From contig NZ_JOMI01000004.1 in NCBI RefSeq assembly GCF_000711235.1, positions 124,001 to 188,000 of the forward strand: a DNA stretch of 64,000 nt. The letters are read 5' to 3'. Numbering within the stretch: position 1 is the stretch's first letter; each line of letters starts with the position of its first letter. Made by a program: the position numbers and the translations under genes. This document shows, one piece after another, positions 9,071 through 18,606 of the stretch. The notes beneath the pieces were generated by a model. That model worked only from the letters and a program-made list of their open reading frames with translations, was not told the DNA's origin and made no database searches. Source of the DNA: Prevotella sp. 10(H). GTDB taxonomy: Bacteria; Bacteroidota; Bacteroidia; Bacteroidales; Dysgonomonadaceae.

Positions 9071-10090
9071 ATGAATACAATAGACTGGTCAAATCTGTCT
9101 TTCGGATATATAAAGACAGATTACAATGTGAGAAGCCACTACAAAGATGGCAAATGGAGTACACCAACCGAAACTACTTCGGAATCTATTGATATTCACA
9201 TGGCAGCAACTTGCCTCCACTACGGTCAGGAAGCTTTCGAAGGACTGAAAGCGTTTAGGGGAAAAGACGGTAAAGTACGTATATTCAGAATGCGCGACAA
9301 TGCTTTGCGTATGCAGTCGTCGAGCCACGGTATCCTGATGGAAGTACTTCCGGTAGAAATATTCGAAGAGGCTGTAGTAAAAGCAGTGAAACTGAATGAA
9401 CGTTTCGTACCTCCTTACGGAAGCGGAGCATCATTATATATACGCCCTTTACTTATTGGTATGGGTGCGCAGGTAGGCGTAAAGCCGGCAAATGAATACC
9501 TGTTTCTGGTATTCGTTACGCCTGTAGGACCTTACTTCAAAGAAGGTTTCAAACCTACACCGGTAGTTATCCTGCGCGGGTATGACCGTGCTGCACCATT
9601 AGGAACAGGAACTGTAAAGATCGGCGGCAACTATGCAGCCAGTCTGGTAGCAGGAAATAAAGCCCACGAAATGGGCTATTCTGCAGTATTGTATCTGGAT
9701 GCAAAAGAGAAAAAATATCTGGACGAATGCGGTCCTGCTAATTTCTTCGGTATAAAAAACAATACATATATCACTCCTCTTTCAACTTCTATCCTACCGT
9801 CTATCACCAACAAGAGTCTTATGCAATTGGCTAAAGACACGGGAATGGCTGTAGAACAAAGACCGGTCTTGGAAGAAGAACTGGCTACGTTCGAAGAAGC
9901 GGGACAGGTAGGAACTGCGGCTGTTATCAGCCCGATATTGAGAGTGGATGATATAGATGAAAATAAATCATACGTAATATCCAAAGACGGTAATGCCGGC
10001 CCTGTCAGCACGAAACTCTATAACAAGCTGAAAGGCATACAGCAGGGTGACGAGCCGGACACTCACGGGTGGGTGACTGTTTTGGATTGA
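9071..10090 (+). CDS. ilvE: Branched-chain amino acid aminotransferase
   Basis: A 339-residue PLP-dependent fold-type IV aminotransferase that interconverts Leu, Ile and Val with their 2-keto acids using glutamate/2-oxoglutarate in the cytoplasm. Family features include HYGQEAFEGLKAFRG, SLYIRPLLIG, the PLP-lysine region TVKIGGNYAASL and LDECGPANFF. The ATG at 9071 gives the normal family length; an upstream TTG at 9047 adds eight residues of no merit. It is followed 27 nt later by lptB. Confidence 0.95.
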   Translation: MNTIDWSNLSFGYIKTDYNVRSHYKDGKWSTPTETTSESIDIHMAATCLHYGQEAFEGLKAFRGKDGKVRIFRMRDNALRMQSSSHGILMEVLPVEIFEEAVVKAVKLNERFVPPYGSGASLYIRPLLIGMGAQVGVKPANEYLFLVFVTPVGPYFKEGFKPTPVVILRGYDRAAPLGTGTVKIGGNYAASLVAGNKAHEMGYSAVLYLDAKEKKYLDECGPANFFGIKNNTYITPLSTSILPSITNKSLMQLAKDTGMAVEQRPVLEEELATFEEAGQVGTAAVISPILRVDDIDENKSYVISKDGNAGPVSTKLYNKLKGIQQGDEPDTHGWVTVLD

Positions 10091-10117
10091 TATATTCTAA
10101 AAACAGGCATAGAGCAA

Positions 10118-10951
10118 ATGCAGGCAGAACAACATATGGTGCTACGCACCGAGAATCTTGTTAAACGATATAAATCGAGAACAGTCGTAAACCATGTTTC
10201 AATCGATGTGAAACAGGGAGAGATTGTAGGTTTACTCGGCCCCAACGGAGCGGGTAAAACTACTACGTTCTATATGACTGTAGGGCTTGTGATGCCGAAT
10301 GAGGGAAAAATATTCCTGAACGAACAGGAAATAACAAAATTTCCTGTCTATAAACGGGCCCAGAACGGGATCGGGTATCTTGCCCAAGAAGCTTCTATTT
10401 TTCGCAAGATGACGGTAGAGGACAATATCCGCTCGATCCTCGAGATGACAAAAACTTCACCTGCCTATCAAAAAGAAAAACTGGAAAGCCTGATAGAAGA
10501 ATTCGGTCTGCAAAAAGTAAGGAAAAATCTGGGAGACAGGCTCTCGGGAGGAGAAAGACGCCGCTCGGAAATAGCCCGCTGTCTGGCTATCGACCCCAAA
10601 TTCATCATGCTCGATGAGCCATTTGCCGGAGTAGACCCTATTGCCGTGCAGGACATCCAGGAAATAGTAGCAAAACTGAAATACAAGAATATCGGCATCC
10701 TCATCACCGACCACAATGTGGATGAAACCCTTAGTATTACCGACCGCGCCTATCTGCTTTTCGAAGGTAAAGTACTCTTTCAGGGAACGGCAGAAGAATT
10801 AGCCAATAATGAAATAGTACGGGAAAAATATCTGGGACGCGACTTCGAATTGAAACGCAGGAACTTCGAACACCTGAAAAATTCGGACGATGATGATGAG
10901 AGTAGCGGAATGGCCGATATCATACAAACTGGTATGGATTTGTTCCTGTAA
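10118..10951 (+). CDS. lptB: LPS export ABC transporter ATP-binding protein
   Basis: The ATPase of the LptBFG complex, which extracts lipopolysaccharide from the inner membrane and drives it to the cell surface. Residues show Walker [10 protein letters not shown] (41-49), an LSGGE signature (142-146) followed by the LptB-typical [11 protein letters not shown], and Walker B FIMLDEP (162-168) with FAGVDP after it. At 277 residues it is longer than the 240-residue enterobacterial protein, because of a C-terminal extension rich in Asp after residue 240. An in-frame ATG at 10136 could also serve as the start. Confidence 0.93.
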   Translation: MQAEQHMVLRTENLVKRYKSRTVVNHVSIDVKQGEIVGLLGPNGAGKTTTFYMTVGLVMPNEGKIFLNEQEITKFPVYKRAQNGIGYLAQEASIFRKMTVEDNIRSILEMTKTSPAYQKEKLESLIEEFGLQKVRKNLGDRLSGGERRRSEIARCLAIDPKFIMLDEPFAGVDPIAVQDIQEIVAKLKYKNIGILITDHNVDETLSITDRAYLLFEGKVLFQGTAEELANNEIVREKYLGRDFELKRRNFEHLKNSDDDDESSGMADIIQTGMDLFL

Positions 10952-10997
10952 GTGGTATTTACCTGATTTTCATGCAAAGAAATAAAGATTTTTTATC

Positions 10998-11005
10998 TAC
11001 CTTTG
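10998..11005 (+). promoter_or_regulatory. Promoter -7 element directly before ruvX
   Basis: TACCTTTG matches TAnnTTTG and ends only 9 nt before the ATG at 11015. With a usual start about seven bases after the element, the mRNA would have a leader of only a few nucleotides. Confidence 0.55.
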
Positions 11006-11014
11006 CAACTTGAT

Positions 11015-11440
11015 ATGGGACGATTTTTGGCTTTAGATTACGGTACAAAGCGGACAGGAATAGCAGTTTCCGATATTCTTAAGATTATAGCAAACGGCTT
11101 GACTACTGTCCCTACACATACCCTATTCGATTATCTGAAAATCTATTTGGAGAGAGAAGATGTGGAACGCATCATTGTAGGGCTTCCTAAACAGATGAAT
11201 AATGAATATTCAGAGAATATGAAACATATTCGGCCGTTTGTTAAGAAACTACAATCACTTTATCCGGACATTCCCGTTGAATATTACGATGAACGTTTTA
11301 CATCAGCCTTAGCTCAAAAAACAATAATTGATGCGGGTCTTAAGAAAAAAGACAGACAAAACAAAGCGCTTGTAGATGAAATCAGTGCTGTTATTATTCT
11401 GCAAAGCTATATGGAAAGTCTGCGATTACAAAACAAATGA
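11015..11440 (+). CDS. ruvX: Holliday junction resolvase-like / pre-16S rRNA nuclease (YqgF)
   Basis: A 141-residue RNase H-fold nuclease of the YqgF family, needed for 16S rRNA 5' end maturation and once proposed to resolve Holliday junctions. Motifs are LALDYGTKRTGIAVSD at the N-terminus (catalytic Asp), IIVGLPKQM, YYDERFTS (Glu) and VDEISAVIILQSYM (Asp). The ATG at 11015 is preferred over a TTG at 11003 because the latter lies inside the -7 element. def follows 10 nt downstream, so the two are likely one transcript. Confidence 0.92.
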   Translation: MGRFLALDYGTKRTGIAVSDILKIIANGLTTVPTHTLFDYLKIYLEREDVERIIVGLPKQMNNEYSENMKHIRPFVKKLQSLYPDIPVEYYDERFTSALAQKTIIDAGLKKKDRQNKALVDEISAVIILQSYMESLRLQNK

Positions 11441-11450
11441 ACAATAACAT

Positions 11451-12014
11451 ATGATATTACCCATATATTTGTACGGCCATCCGATATTAAGAAAAAAGGC
11501 TAAAGAGATTACGGCCGATTATCCCAACCTGAAAGAACTTATCGATAACATGTTCGAAACCATGTATAATGCAGACGGCATAGGACTGGCTGCACCGCAG
11601 GTAGGGCTTGACATCCGCCTCTTCGTTATCGATCTGGAACCTTTGGCCGAGGATAACCCGATGTATTCAGGCTTTAAGAAAGTTTTTATTAATCCTGTAA
11701 TTGTGGAAGAAACGGGTGAAATAGTAAAACTGGAGGAAGGATGCCTCAGTATTCCCGGGATCAATGAAAACGTAGACCGCGAAGAAAAAATAAGAATCCA
11801 GTATTTTGATGAGAACTTTGTTGCCCATGATGAAACATACGAGGCGTTTTTTGCCCGTTGTATCCAGCATGAATACGATCATATAGAAGGAATACTTTTT
11901 ATCGACAAAATATCGGGTATACGTAAGCAGTTGATTAAATCGAAATTAAACAATTTGATAAAAGGACGGGTAAACTGCCGTTATAAAGTAAAACCTTCGG
12001 ATAGTAAAAATTGA
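11451..12014 (+). CDS. def: Peptide deformylase (cytoplasmic)
   Basis: A 187-residue metalloenzyme that deformylates nascent proteins. Motifs are [10 protein letters not shown] (Q50), EEGCLSIPG (C98) and HEYDH (H140, E141, H144). There is no signal peptide, in contrast to the paralogue at 8313. It lies between ruvX and a polysaccharide export cassette. From what I know of Bacteroidales gene order, ruvX-def is usually followed by a TPR gene and thrS, both of which are found further downstream here. Confidence 0.96.
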   Translation: MILPIYLYGHPILRKKAKEITADYPNLKELIDNMFETMYNADGIGLAAPQVGLDIRLFVIDLEPLAEDNPMYSGFKKVFINPVIVEETGEIVKLEEGCLSIPGINENVDREEKIRIQYFDENFVAHDETYEAFFARCIQHEYDHIEGILFIDKISGIRKQLIKSKLNNLIKGRVNCRYKVKPSDSKN

Positions 12015-12033
12015 GAAACCGGATATATAATTT

Positions 12034-12846
12034 ATGAAAAGCGTCACGAAAGCACTTTTGTTATTATTCTGTACCATTTGCTTTTTCAGTTCCTGTATAA
12101 CGAACAAGCAAACTGACTTGTTGCAGGATATCAAGCTAAATTACCCTCAGTTGATGGTTAAAGCCGAAGAATACAAGATTATTCCGGGCGACCAGCTAAG
12201 CATTATAGTTTATGCATGGGATCCCGAAACCGCAAATATGTTTGCCGGCTACAGTCCTCAATTCACATACAGAGGTATAAACGAATCGACGGGTGTAAGT
12301 GTCGGTTCTGAAATAAGAAGTTTGGAAAACACATGGAATATCAGGCCCACCAATGTTTACGCTGACGGTACAATCAACTTTCCTTATATCGGAAAAATAT
12401 ATGTTCAGGGTATGACACTTTTACAAATAAAAACTACTATAAGTCAAAAACTGAATACTTTTTCGGAAGGAACTATGGCCGATGTTACGTTAGCAAACAG
12501 ATATTTTAGTATATTGGGAGAAGGAGGCGCTAATAGGATTACCATGACTAATACATCGATGACAATATTTCAGGCGTTGGCTATTGCATCTAATATAGGT
12601 CCTTATGGAGACAGGTCTAAAGTTACGATCATCAGGCAAAATGCAAATGGTTCAATAACTAAAACTTTTGACATTAGAAGTAAAGAAATTATAGATACAG
12701 AATTCTATTATATACAACCCAACGATGTTATTTATGTACCACAGACAAAGAGCAAATTCTTAGGTGCAACAACATCTTTTACCGGAGTCTTCGGATTGTT
12801 GGCATCATTAGCCGGAGTTGTAATACTAATTCTTAGAATTTTTTAA
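12034..12846 (+). CDS. Polysaccharide export lipoprotein, Wza-like (first copy)
   Basis: A 270-residue outer-membrane lipoprotein of the polysaccharide biosynthesis/export family. The lipobox FSSC follows a hydrophobic leader (Cys near residue 21). The export domain starts at YKIIPGDQLSI (about residue 48), followed by ADGTINFPYIGKIYVQGMT and a ligand-binding SLBB-type region. The C-terminus (about 240-270) is a hydrophobic helix that may cross the outer membrane as in Wza. It is shorter than enterobacterial Wza, as is usual in Bacteroidota. The paralogous gene starts 1 nt after its stop and the Wzc-like kinase follows, so all three are probably one operon. Confidence 0.85.
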   Translation: MKSVTKALLLLFCTICFFSSCITNKQTDLLQDIKLNYPQLMVKAEEYKIIPGDQLSIIVYAWDPETANMFAGYSPQFTYRGINESTGVSVGSEIRSLENTWNIRPTNVYADGTINFPYIGKIYVQGMTLLQIKTTISQKLNTFSEGTMADVTLANRYFSILGEGGANRITMTNTSMTIFQALAIASNIGPYGDRSKVTIIRQNANGSITKTFDIRSKEIIDTEFYYIQPNDVIYVPQTKSKFLGATTSFTGVFGLLASLAGVVILILRIF

Positions 12847-12847
12847 T

Positions 12848-13594
12848 ATGAAATACACAATATATTTTCTGATATTCTGCATATCTATTACCGGACTGTT
12901 TTCTTCATGTATATCCAGTGAGGAAACAAACTACATGCAAGCCATAAACAAACAATATCCAATGCAGGATTTTACAGAATACAAATTAAATGTGGGCGAT
13001 ATGATTACCTGTGCCATTTCATCTAGTGACCGTGAGCTTGTTGCTACATTTAACACCGTACTGACCAGTAGCCAAAATATATTGAAAACTTACACGATCT
13101 ATGAAGACAGTACTGTTATTCTCCCCTTTTTCGGTACAGCCAAGATTGCAGGCCATACGATTCAAGAATCGGAGATCATTATCCAAAGAATTATGCAAGA
13201 ATCTGTAAAGGATGTACAAGTGAAAGTAACAATGGCAAATAATTTCTTTTATATTTACGCTAACGATAAAAGAGGAGCATATCAAGTATATAAAGAAAAC
13301 TTAACTATATATCAGGCTTTGGCTATTTCTCAACAAACAACAGGTTTAATGGATCTGACCAAAGTAAGCATTGTAAGAAAAAGTGAAGACGGAAGCACAC
13401 AGGTTAAAACATTTGATTTGAGAAGTCAGGATGTAATACAATCGGAATTTTATTATATAAAACCGAACGATGTTATTTACTTCCCAACAAATAAGAACTC
13501 TTTCTTTAATATTAGTTCGCTAAGTTCATTTGTAACGACAATGACCATACCACTGCAATTCCTGCTTTATTCAATTATATACAGAGGTTTCTAA
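12848..13594 (+). CDS. Polysaccharide export lipoprotein, Wza-like (second copy)
   Basis: A 248-residue paralogue of the preceding protein. It has lipobox FSSC, the export start YKLNVGDMITC, and the C-terminal sequence SEFYYIKPNDVIYFP, which matches TEFYYIQPNDVIYVP of the first copy. The two clearly arose by tandem duplication but have diverged widely, so they may form a mixed channel or serve different steps. The central region lacks the AWDPETANMFAG segment of the first copy. It precedes the Wzc-like gene by 38 nt. Confidence 0.85.
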   Translation: MKYTIYFLIFCISITGLFSSCISSEETNYMQAINKQYPMQDFTEYKLNVGDMITCAISSSDRELVATFNTVLTSSQNILKTYTIYEDSTVILPFFGTAKIAGHTIQESEIIIQRIMQESVKDVQVKVTMANNFFYIYANDKRGAYQVYKENLTIYQALAISQQTTGLMDLTKVSIVRKSEDGSTQVKTFDLRSQDVIQSEFYYIKPNDVIYFPTNKNSFFNISSLSSFVTTMTIPLQFLLYSIIYRGF

Positions 13595-13632
13595 CTGAGT
13601 TTAGTTACGGATTATAGAAAAAGGCTATAAAT

Positions 13633-16038
13633 ATGGATAACAATAATAAGAAAGTAATAGAATCGGATCCCTATTTTGAGGAAGTAAAGACAAAGACAAA
13701 TATATCGTTTGACTTTGTTCTTTGGTTCTACCGCATCCTCAAATATTGGTATCTTTTCATTATATCGGTCGGATTATTTTTGGCTTATGCATATATTAAA
13801 AATAAGTCATGGGTTCCCGAATATTATGTTCAGGCACTGATGATCCTAGAAGACCGTAATTCGGCCAGTGTAGTCGCAGGATCGGTACCGACAGGAACAC
13901 TTTTGCGCAATACGGAAAACCAACAGATTGTGTTGAGGTCATACGGATTGACTGAACTAACTGTAAAAAGTCTTCCGTCTAAAATGCGGATAGACTATTA
14001 TATACAAACCCGTTTCAAATATATTAGTCTGTATAGCGACACGCCTATCGAGGTTGAAATGATAGACATAAAGCCGGAAGCTTATTATTACTCGTTCGAT
14101 ATCTCATACATAGATGAAGATAAATGCGAAATCAGCTATAAGGAAAATCCCGAATCGGAAACTAAGATATCTCTCATAGTGCCTTTCGATCAGGAAATAG
14201 ATTATAAACTTTTCAAAATCAAACTGCACAAAACAGCTCATTTCAGGACGGATATAAAAGGTGCTTTCAAACCGGATATTTCTACTTTCAGCTTCCGATT
14301 TCTTTCTGAAAGCCAGTTGATCGGTATGTATAGCGGGCGAATCCAATCCTCTCTCCAAAATAATTCTTCCATTTTGGCTATTTCTCTATCGGGAACAAAT
14401 CCTACGAGAGATATCGATTATCTGAATGTCCTACTCGATGAGTTTGAAAAATATAATCTGGGTCTGAAAAATGAACAGGCTGAACTGACCATAGCCTTCC
14501 TCGACAATCAGCTCAAATTAATAAACGATTCATTAGATATTTCACGTTTCAAATTAGAAAAATTCCAAAAAGAAACAGGGGTATATGATGTCTCGTCGCA
14601 ATCCTTACGAATAGCACTCGATAGTGCCGACAGAGAAAAGGATGCCTTGTCTTTGCGGGAGAAATCAATATTACTTCTTACCGAAAAAATGAAAGAAAAA
14701 ATCCTCGGTACCGATGATCTGATGGATCCTGCCAGCATGAATATACGAAATGTAAAACTGAGTGAGTTTGTTAGAAATTATAACGAGTTATTACAAAAAG
14801 CAAGGAATCTGGGAGCTAGAAATCCTCTCTACAATAAAACTGTAGACGAATTGAATGACTTAAGAACCAAGATTCTGCAGGAAATTCAGGTTGTTCAGAT
14901 TAATCTACAAAATCAAAAAGATGCATTGGTCAGGAAATATGAAGTATTACAGTTAAAGATTGACAATCTGCCTCCTCAGGAACGTGATCTGATAAAGTTC
15001 CAAAGAGAATTCCGCGTCAATGAAATGTATCACCAGTATTTGACACAAAGACAATACGAAGCAAAAATACAAAAGGCATCAAACACACCTGATAACTTTG
15101 TATGGGAAGCTCCTCGCCAAATGGGCGGTGCAATAAACGGCGGTATAATAGGTCAGAATTACACCTATTATTTCATGATAGGACTTATACTCCCTTTATG
15201 TTTTGTAGTTTTAAAAGAGGAAATACTTAATTTCTCGATTACAACAAAAGAGGAATGTGAAAAGATATCCGGGCTACCGGTTATCGGAACGATAGAAAAT
15301 GTGTCAAAGAAACTCAGCAATGGTGTCGTCCTCGTCAAGAATTATCCAAAATCGAGCTTTGCCGAATCGTTCCGTAATATGCGTGTGCGTATAGAATACA
15401 TGGCGCAAAGGGAAAATAAGATCATGGTTCTTGTTACCTCGACCGAACCTGCTGATGGGAAAACTTTTATTGCTACCAATATTGCATCTGTATATCAGCT
15501 TATGGGTAAGAAAGTTGTAATTGTCGACTTAGACTTAAGGCGCCCATCCGTAGCAAAAACATTACAGATAGATTCCCAGAAAGGAATATCGAATTATCTG
15601 ATCGGACAAGTATCGCTTGAAGAAATAATCTATACACACCCCGATTATGGCTTCGATGTAATACCGGCAGGGACACTGCCGCCAAACCCTAGTGAGTTGA
15701 TAAAAACAGCAAAAACTAAGCAGGTATTGGAGTATCTTAAAGAACAGTACGATTATGTTGTTGTCGACTGTAGCCCTGTCGGACTGGTATCCGATGCATA
15801 TATCTTATCCGAGATTGCCGATACTACACTGTTTGTCGTTCGGCGCGCCAAAACTAACAAATCATTCTTCAAAAGTGTGATCACTCAATTGAAATATGAC
15901 GGTGTAGAAGATATAGCCCTTGTGTTCAATGATGTAAAAGGAAGGGAAGGGTATTATGGTACGTCCCGCTATTACGGAGACAGGACATATTATCTGAAAA
16001 AGAACTCTTATTATCACGACGATTATTTCGAAAACTAA
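13633..16038 (+). CDS. Wzc-like chain length regulator and tyrosine kinase
   Basis: An 801-residue inner-membrane polysaccharide co-polymerase fused to a bacterial tyrosine kinase. It controls polymer length and export with Wza-type channels. Transmembrane helix 1 lies near 38-56; a long periplasmic part with coiled-coil segments (about 270-480) follows; helix 2 is near 508-528. The cytoplasmic kinase has a Walker A variant ADGKT (607-611), Walker A' VDLDLRRPS (D632, D634) and VVDCSPVG. The C-terminal tail has nine Tyr, mostly in pairs (YYG, RYYG, TYYL, SYYH), the usual autophosphorylation cluster. No flippase, polymerase or glycosyltransferase gene is adjacent. Confidence 0.9.
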   Translation: MDNNNKKVIESDPYFEEVKTKTNISFDFVLWFYRILKYWYLFIISVGLFLAYAYIKNKSWVPEYYVQALMILEDRNSASVVAGSVPTGTLLRNTENQQIVLRSYGLTELTVKSLPSKMRIDYYIQTRFKYISLYSDTPIEVEMIDIKPEAYYYSFDISYIDEDKCEISYKENPESETKISLIVPFDQEIDYKLFKIKLHKTAHFRTDIKGAFKPDISTFSFRFLSESQLIGMYSGRIQSSLQNNSSILAISLSGTNPTRDIDYLNVLLDEFEKYNLGLKNEQAELTIAFLDNQLKLINDSLDISRFKLEKFQKETGVYDVSSQSLRIALDSADREKDALSLREKSILLLTEKMKEKILGTDDLMDPASMNIRNVKLSEFVRNYNELLQKARNLGARNPLYNKTVDELNDLRTKILQEIQVVQINLQNQKDALVRKYEVLQLKIDNLPPQERDLIKFQREFRVNEMYHQYLTQRQYEAKIQKASNTPDNFVWEAPRQMGGAINGGIIGQNYTYYFMIGLILPLCFVVLKEEILNFSITTKEECEKISGLPVIGTIENVSKKLSNGVVLVKNYPKSSFAESFRNMRVRIEYMAQRENKIMVLVTSTEPADGKTFIATNIASVYQLMGKKVVIVDLDLRRPSVAKTLQIDSQKGISNYLIGQVSLEEIIYTHPDYGFDVIPAGTLPPNPSELIKTAKTKQVLEYLKEQYDYVVVDCSPVGLVSDAYILSEIADTTLFVVRRAKTNKSFFKSVITQLKYDGVEDIALVFNDVKGREGYYGTSRYYGDRTYYLKKNSYYHDDYFEN

Positions 16039-16050
16039 AAAATATATTAA

Positions 16051-16084
16051 AAAGAGAGACTGTGATAGCCTCTCTTCTTTTTTG
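16051..16084 (+). terminator. Intrinsic terminator after the Wzc-like gene
   Basis: The stem AAGAGAG (16052-16058) pairs with CTCTCTT (16070-16076), followed by a C then a run of T. It closes the export cassette. Confidence 0.75.
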
Positions 16085-16099
16085 TTAACGTATTATTCA

Positions 16100-16107
16100 T
16101 ATATTTG
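16100..16107 (+). promoter_or_regulatory. Promoter -7 element for the TPR gene
   Basis: TATATTTG matches TAnnTTTG, 26 nt upstream of the GTG at 16134. A TTTG at 16081-16084 lies about where a -33 element is expected, a few bases too close. Confidence 0.5.
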
Positions 16108-16133
16108 CTGCTCAATGATTAATACAATCTATC

Positions 16134-18179
16134 GTGAAGAGATTTATATTTTCGTTACTACTTCTCATCAATAGTCTTTTTACTATTGCGCAGATTAACA
16201 CAGACCGCGTTATACTGATAGGGCGGAATTCGCTCTACTTCGAAGACTACGTATTGGCAATACAATATTTCAATCAGGCAATAAAAGCAAAGCCATATCT
16301 GGCTGAGCCTTACTTCTACAGGGCCATTGCAAAATATTACCTCGACGACTATAAAGGTACAGAAGACGACTGTACACTTGCCCTGGAGCGCAATCCTTTT
16401 ATGTCAAAAGCATATCAGCTGCGCGCCGATGCACGACAGAACCAGAACAAGTACGATGGTGCGCTCGAAGATTACAAAACATCGCTGGAGGTATATCCGA
16501 ACGATAAGTTTGTGCTCATAAATATGGGTATAGTCAACATACAGAAAAAGGATTATGATGAAGCTGAAAAGTACCTTAATACTTTGTTGAAATCATATCC
16601 GTCTTATACTCAGGGTTACCTTACCAGAGGGGCGCTATATCTGGAAAAAGGCGATACGATACAGGCATTTGACAATTATAACCAAGCTATAAAACTCGAT
16701 AAATATCTGCCACAGTCTTATTCGATGCGCGGTTTATTATATTACTACAAAAAAGATTTTGACAAATCACTTGCCGATTTCGACGAAGCCGTACGTTTAG
16801 AACCGCTTCAAGCCGGTAATTATATCAACAGGGGATTAGTGCGCTATTCTAAAAATGACTTGCGTGGAGCGATGTCTGACTACGACAAAGTCATCGATCT
16901 GGATCCGAATAATATTATAGCACGCTTTAACCGTGGTCTGTTAAGATCGCAAGTAGGTGACGATAATCGGGCAATAGCCGATTTCGATGTGGTTATTAAT
17001 TTCGAACCGAACAACTATATCGCCTATTTCAACCGTTCACTGATTAAAAATAATATTGGTGACTACAGCGGAGCATTGGACGACCTGAATACAGTTCTGG
17101 CAGAATATCCTGAATTCTATCACGGATTTTACGCAAGGGCGGAAATTAAACGCCGCCAAAACGACCTGAAAGGAGCGGAGCGCGATTTCAATTATGCGCG
17201 TAACGAAGAGAGCCGTAAGAATAAGGAGATTGCGGCAGGACAAACAGAAGAGCAAGCAGAAAAAACCAGAGAAAAATCAGATAAAGACATCGATAAATTC
17301 AACCTGCTTGTCGTAGCCGATAAGACAGAAGAAGAAAAGAGCAAGTACAACAATGACAGCAGAGGCCGTATACAGAATAAGCAGGTGAAGCTCGATCTCG
17401 AACCTCAGTTTGTAGTATCATACTACGAAAAGCCTAACGATATACGTCGATTTGTCTACTTCAGCCAGTTGATAGATAACCTGAATAAACGGACAGTATT
17501 GCCTAAAAAACTGCGGATAACCAACAGTGAGGCATCACTCAATGAATTTCAGATAGAAGAGCACTTCAAATCTATAGATGATCTGTCGAAAAGAATTGCC
17601 GAGCAGCCTGCAAACGCCGACCTTTATTTCGCACGGGGAATGGATTACATGCTTGTTCAGGATTTCGTAAGTTCTGTTGAAGACTTTAATAAGGCTATCA
17701 GCCTCGATCCAAAATTTACATTGGCATACTTCAATCTGGCGGTTGTATATACTAAACAGCTGAACCTGAAAGAAAACGTTCCTGAATATGAAAAGAAGCC
17801 GGAACAGACAGACTTCACTACGTTGGGAGGAGGGAAAAAAGACCCTACACTGCCGGCAACGACTGTTATTGATCCGGGCAAAATGGAATATGACCTAATA
17901 ATAAAGAATTATAATAAAGTTATTGAACTGAACCCTGAATTTATCTACGCATACTATAATCGTGCCGGAATACGATACAAACAGAACGATTTCCGCGCAG
18001 CGATTCTCGACTATAACGAAGCATTGCGTCGCGACCCTGAGTTTGCCGAAGGCTATTACAACAGGGGTTTGGCACGTTTTCAGGTGAAGGATAAGAACCG
18101 CGCGCTGGACGATATGCGCAAAGCCGGAGAAATGGGCGTTGTGGAAGCATATAGCATTATTAAGCGGATGACCGAATGA
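16134..18179 (+). CDS. Secreted tetratricopeptide repeat protein
   Basis: A 681-residue protein with a cleavable signal peptide (ending FTIAQ) and at least ten TPR units, for example GLLYYYKKDFDKSLADFDEA and NRGLVRYSKNDLRGAMSDYD. The TPRs form two blocks (about 25-360 and 485-680) joined by a charged region (about 360-480). TPR superhelices act as protein-binding scaffolds, here in the periplasm or on the outer membrane. The start is GTG at 16134, after a promoter box. A TPR gene next to def and thrS is part of the Bacteroidales backbone as I recall it. The stop overlaps the ATG of the ASCH gene. Confidence 0.85.
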   Translation: MKRFIFSLLLLINSLFTIAQINTDRVILIGRNSLYFEDYVLAIQYFNQAIKAKPYLAEPYFYRAIAKYYLDDYKGTEDDCTLALERNPFMSKAYQLRADARQNQNKYDGALEDYKTSLEVYPNDKFVLINMGIVNIQKKDYDEAEKYLNTLLKSYPSYTQGYLTRGALYLEKGDTIQAFDNYNQAIKLDKYLPQSYSMRGLLYYYKKDFDKSLADFDEAVRLEPLQAGNYINRGLVRYSKNDLRGAMSDYDKVIDLDPNNIIARFNRGLLRSQVGDDNRAIADFDVVINFEPNNYIAYFNRSLIKNNIGDYSGALDDLNTVLAEYPEFYHGFYARAEIKRRQNDLKGAERDFNYARNEESRKNKEIAAGQTEEQAEKTREKSDKDIDKFNLLVVADKTEEEKSKYNNDSRGRIQNKQVKLDLEPQFVVSYYEKPNDIRRFVYFSQLIDNLNKRTVLPKKLRITNSEASLNEFQIEEHFKSIDDLSKRIAEQPANADLYFARGMDYMLVQDFVSSVEDFNKAISLDPKFTLAYFNLAVVYTKQLNLKENVPEYEKKPEQTDFTTLGGGKKDPTLPATTVIDPGKMEYDLIIKNYNKVIELNPEFIYAYYNRAGIRYKQNDFRAAILDYNEALRRDPEFAEGYYNRGLARFQVKDKNRALDDMRKAGEMGVVEAYSIIKRMTE

Positions 18180-18577
18180 TTATAAAGCAGCAAATTAAAT
18201 TTGGTGGTACGGATAAAGATATAGATGAACTTGCCCAAAAAGTTTTATCCGGAGAAAAAACTGCAACTTCGTCATTGCTTGCCTACTATAAGGCGGGGCT
18301 TAAAGAATTAAGCACGGTAGGCGATCTTTTATCTGTTTTGGATTCGTCGGATAATATAGTCACTATTGTTAAGGTTACCCGTATACAAATTATCAGATTC
18401 GGAGATATCACAGAATCGTTTGCTATCGAAGAAGGTGATGAAAGCTTAGCCAACTGGAAAGCGATTCATCACCCATATTATATGCAACAGTTAGCTGAAA
18501 TAGGAGAAACTTTGACCTATGATACAGAACTTGTCTGCGAATGGTTTCATATAGTAGATGAAGAATTTAAAGATTGA
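18176..18577 (+). CDS. ASCH domain protein
   Basis: A 133-residue cytoplasmic protein. The ASCH fold is shown by KVLSGEKTATSSLLAYYKAG near residue 25, VGDLLSVLDS, and VTRIQIIRFGDITESFAIEEGD, ending with CEWFHIV. ASCH domains resemble PUA domains and bind RNA or modified nucleosides; some members are amidohydrolases acting on acetylated cytidine. The ATG overlaps the TGA of the upstream TPR gene (ATGA), so it is translationally coupled. A precise substrate cannot be assigned. Confidence 0.8.
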   Translation: MIIKQQIKFGGTDKDIDELAQKVLSGEKTATSSLLAYYKAGLKELSTVGDLLSVLDSSDNIVTIVKVTRIQIIRFGDITESFAIEEGDESLANWKAIHHPYYMQQLAEIGETLTYDTELVCEWFHIVDEEFKD

Positions 18578-18606
18578 TTGATCTTTATTCAATCGGAGAT
18601 AATATT

